NCBI GenBank assembly: GCA_047975025.1
Contig: JBKECY010000018.1
Coordinates: 1 to 64,000, forward strand
Length of the DNA stretch: 64,000 bases
Reading direction: 5' to 3'
Origin: JBKECY01 sp047975025
GTDB taxonomy: Bacteria; Bacillota; Clostridia; Lachnospirales; Lachnospiraceae
In this document: positions 59,460 through 64,000 of the stretch, piece by piece
Layout of the letters: every line of letters starts with the position of its first letter
Numbering within the stretch: position 1 is the stretch's first letter
Notes under the pieces: generated by a model
Seen by the model: only the letters and a program-made list of their open reading frames with translations
Databases searched by the model: none
Told to the model about the DNA's origin: nothing
Translations under genes and position numbers: made by a program

Positions 59460-61568
59460 TTGGATTATCCGTCAATGTACCATGCGGCAATGGAATATAT
59501 AAAGATGGGATTGGCGGTATTTCCTCTTGAGGAGAGGGGAAAGAAGCCAAAAACAAGAAACGGATGCAATGATGCGACCACGGATGCCGCTCAGGTAAAA
59601 GCATGGTGGCAACAATCACCAAATGCCAATATAGGTATAGCCACAGGGCGCAGAAGTGGTGGAATAACGGTAATTGATTTAGATATTGATGAAGATAAAG
59701 GGATAGATGGTTATCATACACTAGAGGACTGGCAGAGAGAAAACGGAACATTCCCCGAAACTTGGACGGCGATCACGGGACGCGGTGGCTACCACCTGTA
59801 CTTTAAGGACAAGACAGAGCGCAGAAATCGAGCCGGAATTATCGATGGCGTGGATGTAAGAGGGGACGGCGGATATGTTGTTGCCCCTCCATCCATACAC
59901 AGCAATGGAAATCGGTATGAATGGGAGTATGCGCCAGAGGACATTGAGCTTGCGAAGGCGAGCGATACAGTAAAGTTTTTCTTGGAAACTGGCACAAGTA
60001 AATTCGGCTCCAGCTTCACAATGCCAGAAAAAATAAACGCCGGGGAACGAAATCAGGCACTATTTAAATACGCTTGCATGATGCGCGCAAAAGGCTCATC
60101 CGATGCTGCCATATACGCTGCTGTGTTGGCAGAAAACATAGAGCGATGCATGCCGCCGGTAGAGGAAAAAGAAGTTAAAACAATCGTCGCTGGAGTCATT
60201 AAGCGATACGAAAGTGGCAAGCCGATACATTTTAACGAGCACGGAGAAGCAAGTCAGGGGTGGCGAGAACCAAAGCTATCCATGACAGCAAACGGCAAGG
60301 TTTACCAGATCGTGTTAAACGCGGTTGAAGCAATCGAGTATGATGAAAAATTGTATGGCAAAATTAAATATAACACTATATCATACTCTCCTTTTATCGT
60401 CGGTGAACTCCCTTGGGAACATATCAATAAATATCGCGAATGGAAAAATTCCGATGACAGCAACCTAAAAAGCTACATTGAATCACGGTATGGCATCCGA
60501 AGCATGGAACGCATCATGGAGGGATTGAGCGTCGTAATGGACAGAAACCCATACAATCCCGTTGGTGTAATGTTGGAGGATTGTTATGTGAAATGGGATA
60601 AAAAGACGGGGTACATCGAAAATCTTTTGCCAGATTATTTGGGAGTCGAGAAAACAGAATATACCTCGGAGTGCATGAAATTATTCATGCTCGGAGCGAT
60701 CCACAGGGCGTTTTCTCCAGGGAGCAAATTCGACTATATGCCTGTATTTGTAGGAAAGCAAGGTGTAGGTAAATCAACGTTTCTAAGACTTTTATCAATG
60801 AATAACGCGTGGTACAACGATAACTTTAACACCGTAGAGGGAGATAAGGCACCAGAAAAACTTCGTGGAATGTGGATGGTGGAAATGGCGGAGTTGCTTG
60901 CGACAAAAAAGGCAAAAGAAGTAGAGAGTATCAAAGCGTTCTTGACGTCCACTGTTGACACCTACCGCCCCCCATACGGGCGCAGGACAGAGCAAAGACC
61001 AAGAGTGTGTGTGTTTGCCGGAACAACGAATAATGAGCAGTTTTTGACCGACAGGACGGGCAACAGAAGATTTTTACCTATCATATGCCGGAAGGATTAT
61101 GTTAGAAAATCAATGTTTAAGGATAAAGCAGCAGTTGTAGCTAATTTTCGCAGCGCATGGGGTGAAGCAATGCAGTTATATATAGATGCAAAGCGGGAAC
61201 CTGAATTAATACTACCAAAACATTTGAGCGATTTTGTAGAAAGTACACAAAATCAATACATGGAAGAAGATGTAAGAGTTGGAATTATCCAAGAATGGTT
61301 AGACACATCTGACATGTCACGCGTGTGTGTTGCGATGTTGTTCGAGAAAGCACTCGGGAACGCAAACGAAAAACCGAGCAAATATGAATCCACTGAGCTA
61401 CACAGCATCATGACAAATTCCATCACCGGATGGACGAAATTGACAAATTCCAACGGTGGGCGCGCAAGATGTGGGGGGTATGGAGTCCAAATTTGCTATG
61501 AGAGGAGCAGGGCGGATGACGCACAATTTATGGAATTGTCAGATAACAACACAATACCGTTCGAATAA
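59460..61568 (+). CDS. Phage primase-helicase (Prim-Pol domain + VapE/D5-like ATPase)
   Basis: A 702-residue fusion. The N-terminal bifunctional primase-polymerase domain (about 1-190) has VIDLDIDEDKG with the metal-binding aspartates and TGRGGYHLYF. A primase-C-terminal segment follows, then a VapE-type helicase domain with Walker A GKQGVGKSTFLRLL (about 426-439), Walker B-like WMVEMAEL and AGTTNNEQFLTDRTGNRRFLP. TTG at 59460 with GGAGGTGAATAA upstream is favoured; GTG at 59451 overlaps the ribosome site. It is the replication initiator. Confidence 0.9.
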   Translation: MDYPSMYHAAMEYIKMGLAVFPLEERGKKPKTRNGCNDATTDAAQVKAWWQQSPNANIGIATGRRSGGITVIDLDIDEDKGIDGYHTLEDWQRENGTFPETWTAITGRGGYHLYFKDKTERRNRAGIIDGVDVRGDGGYVVAPPSIHSNGNRYEWEYAPEDIELAKASDTVKFFLETGTSKFGSSFTMPEKINAGERNQALFKYACMMRAKGSSDAAIYAAVLAENIERCMPPVEEKEVKTIVAGVIKRYESGKPIHFNEHGEASQGWREPKLSMTANGKVYQIVLNAVEAIEYDEKLYGKIKYNTISYSPFIVGELPWEHINKYREWKNSDDSNLKSYIESRYGIRSMERIMEGLSVVMDRNPYNPVGVMLEDCYVKWDKKTGYIENLLPDYLGVEKTEYTSECMKLFMLGAIHRAFSPGSKFDYMPVFVGKQGVGKSTFLRLLSMNNAWYNDNFNTVEGDKAPEKLRGMWMVEMAELLATKKAKEVESIKAFLTSTVDTYRPPYGRRTEQRPRVCVFAGTTNNEQFLTDRTGNRRFLPIICRKDYVRKSMFKDKAAVVANFRSAWGEAMQLYIDAKREPELILPKHLSDFVESTQNQYMEEDVRVGIIQEWLDTSDMSRVCVAMLFEKALGNANEKPSKYESTELHSIMTNSITGWTKLTNSNGGRARCGGYGVQICYERSRADDAQFMELSDNNTIPFE

Positions 61569-61598
61569 TATACACAATACACTTTAGCGTACTAAAGG

Positions 61599-61829
61599 TA
61601 GTAACACATAGTAACAGGGATAGTAACGGGATAGTAACACCTAAAACGTTGAATATTCAATGAATTTCTATAAATGTTACTAACGTTACTATAAATTCCC
61701 TATAAGTATAAAGATATATATAAATTTAGGTAATTATAGGAAATTCACGTAAACATAGTAACATTTGGCTAAAAAAAGTCAAAAAACGTTGAATACTCAA
61801 TGAAAAAGGGTGTTACTACGTGTAGTAAC
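61599..61829. other. Probable phage replication origin with iterons
   Basis: The gap after the primase-helicase has nine copies of TAGTAAC or its complement GTTACTA: 61599, 61609, 61621, 61632, 61676, 61685, 61756, 61812 and 61823. It also has two near-identical 20-base copies of AACGTTGAATA(T/C)TCAATGAA, at 61645 and 61785. The part between, 61683-61750, is very AT-rich. This is the pattern of an initiator-bound origin. Confidence 0.75.
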
Positions 61830-61852
61830 ATTTCGGAAAGGTTGAAAACAGC

Positions 61853-62122
61853 ATGGCAAGTGTAAAAATGACTGACGTTCCCCAGGAGCGGGCGATGTGG
61901 GGAGAATTATTCAAACTACGTGAAAAATATTACTATCCCGAAGAGGGTGACGTGTACTGGGAGGACTATACTAGAGAATTGATTGAACTTGAACGTAAGT
62001 ACCCTACACGATTTACGACATATCTCACAAGGGCATTGCGTGAAGAAGCGTACGAGCAGAGTAAGGATATGGGGCATAAGCAGATTAACATAGATTTGAT
62101 TGAAAAGAAAGGAGTCATATGA
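61853..62122 (+). CDS. Small phage protein of unknown function
   Basis: An 89-residue charged helical protein (MASVKMTDVPQERAMW start). The ATG is preceded by CGGAAAGGTTGAAAACAGC. It follows the iteron region and overlaps the next gene by four bases. No family recognised. Confidence 0.65.
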   Translation: MASVKMTDVPQERAMWGELFKLREKYYYPEEGDVYWEDYTRELIELERKYPTRFTTYLTRALREEAYEQSKDMGHKQINIDLIEKKGVI

Positions 62123-62379
62123 GTTTTAGCTATACCGGAGCAAAAGAAACAAAACACAGAAACACGATAAGGACATCCACCCTGCACGCCTTAGCCGATA
62201 AAATCAACATCGGCGACAAACTAAAGGCACAGTCGCAAGATGAAATACCCGGAAGAGGGCTGACACATATCTCAGTAACCGTAATTGAGAAATACACCCA
62301 CTTTGCATCCTGCGTGGATAGGCGAGGGCTACGGCGGACGGTGACATGGGTGGATCTGGAGATACAGGGAGGTACGTAA
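62119..62379 (+). CDS. Small phage protein of unknown function
   Basis: An 86-residue basic protein, MSFSYTGAKETKHRN start, with a beta-strand-rich LTHISVTVIEKYTHFASCVD region. The AAAGGAGTC site is just upstream of the ATG. No function assigned. Confidence 0.65.
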   Translation: MSFSYTGAKETKHRNTIRTSTLHALADKINIGDKLKAQSQDEIPGRGLTHISVTVIEKYTHFASCVDRRGLRRTVTWVDLEIQGGT

Positions 62380-62381
62380 AC

Positions 62382-62945
62382 GTGATAGGGCAAATCGAGC
62401 TGACAGATTATCTCACCAGCCTAGAAAAAACGGAAAAATCAGAAATACTCACACTGGGCGATATAGTTTATCTGGTCAAAATCGGTAAGATAGAAAAGCA
62501 TATGATTGCATCAACTTTTTATTGCGACGGATACAGACACAGCACTGACCGAATGGAATCTAAGTTAGGAGGTCACGACTGCTTTGGGGAAAATGAACTA
62601 GGTGGAACGTGGTTCACAAACCTGCATGAGGCAGAAAAACAGGCGACGCATAATCTCACAAAATGTAAATACATCGAGATACCAGAACTGAAAGGGCATG
62701 TAACATACACTGACGGACGAATAATGGCATCCGTGGGGATTTATGAAAATATGGTTTATGTGAAAGACTGGTTTTTATATCCGCTTTTGACAGAAAGCAA
62801 GAACCCTGAAAAGGATTACGAAATTGCGCTTGAAAAAATCAAGAAAAGAGACGGAACGCAGTGCGAGAATAAAAAGCCGAAAAGATTGTACTGGTCAAAA
62901 CATGGATTTTACACTGCCGTCGAATACGTACTATCAAACGGATAA
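62382..62945 (+). CDS. Phage protein of unknown function
   Basis: A 187-residue protein. GTG at 62382 follows GGGAGGTACGTAAAC and is preferred over 62346, which overlaps the previous gene. It contains a Cys/His-containing stretch (GGHDCFGENELGGTWF) and FTNLHEAEKQA. No family recognised. Confidence 0.7.
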   Translation: MIGQIELTDYLTSLEKTEKSEILTLGDIVYLVKIGKIEKHMIASTFYCDGYRHSTDRMESKLGGHDCFGENELGGTWFTNLHEAEKQATHNLTKCKYIEIPELKGHVTYTDGRIMASVGIYENMVYVKDWFLYPLLTESKNPEKDYEIALEKIKKRDGTQCENKKPKRLYWSKHGFYTAVEYVLSNG

Positions 62946-62952
62946 AGGCAAA

Positions 62953-63048
62953 ATGAGCCATTTTACCCCATACCCTAACAAGATAAGATATCAAGGGAAC
63001 GACAAAAACGCCCTCACGGACACAGGAGAGCGCGACAGGGGTATTTGA
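62953..63048 (+). CDS. Possible 31-residue phage peptide
   Basis: ATG at 62953 opens a short frame (MSHFTPYPNKIRYQG start) in a gap between two genes. AAAGG lies upstream. It may be spurious. Confidence 0.25.
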   Translation: MSHFTPYPNKIRYQGNDKNALTDTGERDRGI

Positions 63049-63062
63049 GAAAGGAGCGAGAT

Positions 63063-63254
63063 ATGACAGAAGTAATCATGCGAATAAAAAAGCTGTTTGG
63101 GATATGCTACGGCGATAAATGTTTTAAGAGGGCGGTAATTGATGCCACGATCACTGCGAAAGACAAGGATGGAAATACCGTAAAGGAGTTTGATAGATGC
63201 TTCTGCGAATATCACGCAGGGAAAATAGCATATAAGTTTATGAGTATAAAATGA
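63063..63254 (+). CDS. Small phage protein of unknown function
   Basis: A 63-residue basic protein with three cysteines (CYGDKCF, CFCEYHAG), possibly a small zinc-binding protein. The ATG at 63063 follows GAAAGGAGCGAGAT. No function assigned. Confidence 0.6.
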   Translation: MTEVIMRIKKLFGICYGDKCFKRAVIDATITAKDKDGNTVKEFDRCFCEYHAGKIAYKFMSIK

Positions 63255-63333
63255 TATAGAGGACACTTTTTAAGAGAAAGGAGCGCGAGATTTGCCGGCC
63301 GGCGATAAAGATGTCTTTGCTCCAGAATAACGA

Positions 63334-64000
63334 ATGACACAAACAGAAAAACAATCACTGAAATTTATAGACTGGTTCTCCGGAATCGGAGGATTCAGAA
63401 AAGGAATGGAACAAGCTGGACACAAATGCGTGGGCTTTTGTGAATGGGATAAATACGCAGCTTATAGTTACAGAGCCATACACCTAACGACCAAAGAAGA
63501 ACAAAAAGAATTACTTGTCCTTGAAAATTACCGGCAAGGTCAGAAATGGATAAAAGAAAGAGAGGAAATGTTTAATGCACGAGAGTGGCACAGAAGTGAC
63601 ATACGATCAGTTAGAGCTGCCGATATACCAGAATCAGACATGTGGTGCTTCGGAGCACCCTGCCAAGATTTCAGCGTTGCCGGAGCAAGAGCAGGACTTG
63701 ACGGAGACAGAAGCAGCCTTGTCAGATTTGAGGGTGGAGAGACGTTCATCATGCAGGAGTGCCCAGCTGACACTCTATGCGAAACGCCTATTTTTGAGTA
63801 TGCGGAGGAAGTCCTCCCCGAATCAGTCGGGCAGTTCGTCATGGAGGTAGATGGAATAAAATATTGGGAAGGTGATATCGTATGGGATCGCTCACTTGAG
63901 GAGTATTTCGTAATTAAGTGGCACAGCAGGCAAGGCGCATACATGGCAACGTACAAGACAGGCTCAAAATATTTGTCTGATATTCTTGGAAACGATTACC
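63334..64000 (+). CDS. Cytosine-C5 methyltransferase N-terminus joined to YopX-like sequence (partial)
   Basis: The frame is open from the ATG at 63334 to the window edge (222 codons). Residues 1 to about 130 are a C5-methyltransferase start: motif I FIDWFSGIGGFRKG and motif IV GAPCQDFSVAG with catalytic Cys110, then GDRSSLV. From there methyltransferase similarity stops. The rest (ESVGQFVMEVDGIKYWEGDI, EYFVIKWHSRQGA) resembles YopX-type phage proteins. The frame is unbroken across the join. It may be an in-frame fusion by deletion or recombination, or an assembly join. Activity as a methyltransferase is unlikely because later motifs are absent in the part visible. Confidence 0.75.
   Translation, partial: MTQTEKQSLKFIDWFSGIGGFRKGMEQAGHKCVGFCEWDKYAAYSYRAIHLTTKEEQKELLVLENYRQGQKWIKEREEMFNAREWHRSDIRSVRAADIPESDMWCFGAPCQDFSVAGARAGLDGDRSSLVRFEGGETFIMQECPADTLCETPIFEYAEEVLPESVGQFVMEVDGIKYWEGDIVWDRSLEEYFVIKWHSRQGAYMATYKTGSKYLSDILGNDY

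Noticed and set aside
61599..61829. CRISPR array
   Set aside because: The repeats are 7 or 20 bases, in both orientations and irregularly spaced, with no uniform spacers or cas genes.

Overview
The window looks like chromosome of an anaerobic, obligately fermentative Firmicute of the class Clostridia, probably a Lachnospiraceae-type butyrate producer. The evidence is the gene content: Bcd/Etf and a 4-hydroxybutyryl-CoA dehydratase, split transketolase, a flavodiiron protein, CbiMNQ with a B12 riboswitch, a TAATG-coupled hem operon, DegV, and AGGAGG ribosome sites throughout. An integrated prophage occupies the right fifth and runs off the window.

Layout. (1) 1-1440, minus strand: a cobalt ECF transporter (cbiM, cbiN, start of cbiQ) behind a cobalamin riboswitch and intrinsic terminator. 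(2) 1484-7969, plus: hemA, precorrin-2 dehydrogenase, hemC, a cobA-hemD fusion, hemB and hemL, i.e. glutamyl-tRNA to uroporphyrinogen III and on to sirohydrochlorin. With the cobalt importer this looks like the front end of corrinoid (B12) synthesis. (3) 8041-29890, plus: a 22-kb catabolic island. It holds a LacI-family regulator, then iolG-iolI-iolE, then CoA-transferase, acyl-CoA dehydrogenase, etfBA, 4-hydroxybutyryl-CoA dehydratase, a small Cys-rich protein, crotonase and 4-hydroxybutyrate dehydrogenase, then iolD, iolB, a divergent phosphoglycerate kinase, a LarA-type racemase/epimerase, split transketolase, rpiB and iolH. (4) 29982-43810: a small membrane protein, a flavodiiron protein, a four-gene ABC exporter (two membrane-fusion proteins, ATPase, MacB-type permease), DegV, ArgS, a Ser/Thr kinase-like membrane protein with a secreted neighbour, and a HAD-CPBP fusion. 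(5) 43958-49990: glutamate synthase gltBD. (6) 50182-64000: prophage with integrase, S24 repressor, Cro, an operator array, antirepressor, many small early genes, a recombination/replication module (AAA ATPase, SSB-like protein, ERCC4 nuclease, Prim-Pol/VapE primase-helicase), an iteron cluster and, at the edge, a methyltransferase/YopX chimera.

How the catabolic island may work (inference). The inositol genes lead to 2-deoxy-5-keto-gluconate, but the usual next genes iolC, iolJ and iolA are not in the window. The ketose end of that molecule has the D-threo arrangement transketolase accepts. Removing its C2 unit would leave 3-hydroxy-4-oxobutanoate, the hydroxy analogue of succinate semialdehyde. 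The island then encodes, in principle, each further step: reduction to 3,4-dihydroxybutyrate (4-hydroxybutyrate dehydrogenase), CoA transfer, loss of water (crotonase), reduction (Bcd/Etf), dehydration of 4-hydroxybutyryl-CoA to crotonyl-CoA, and reduction to butyryl-CoA. The C2 unit would enter the pentose-phosphate pool, explaining rpiB. The fatty-acid operon and the iolD operon share a near-duplicate promoter region, which supports one shared regulon. This inositol-to-butyrate route is the main candidate for an undescribed system here; it rests on gene content and chemistry, not on experiment.
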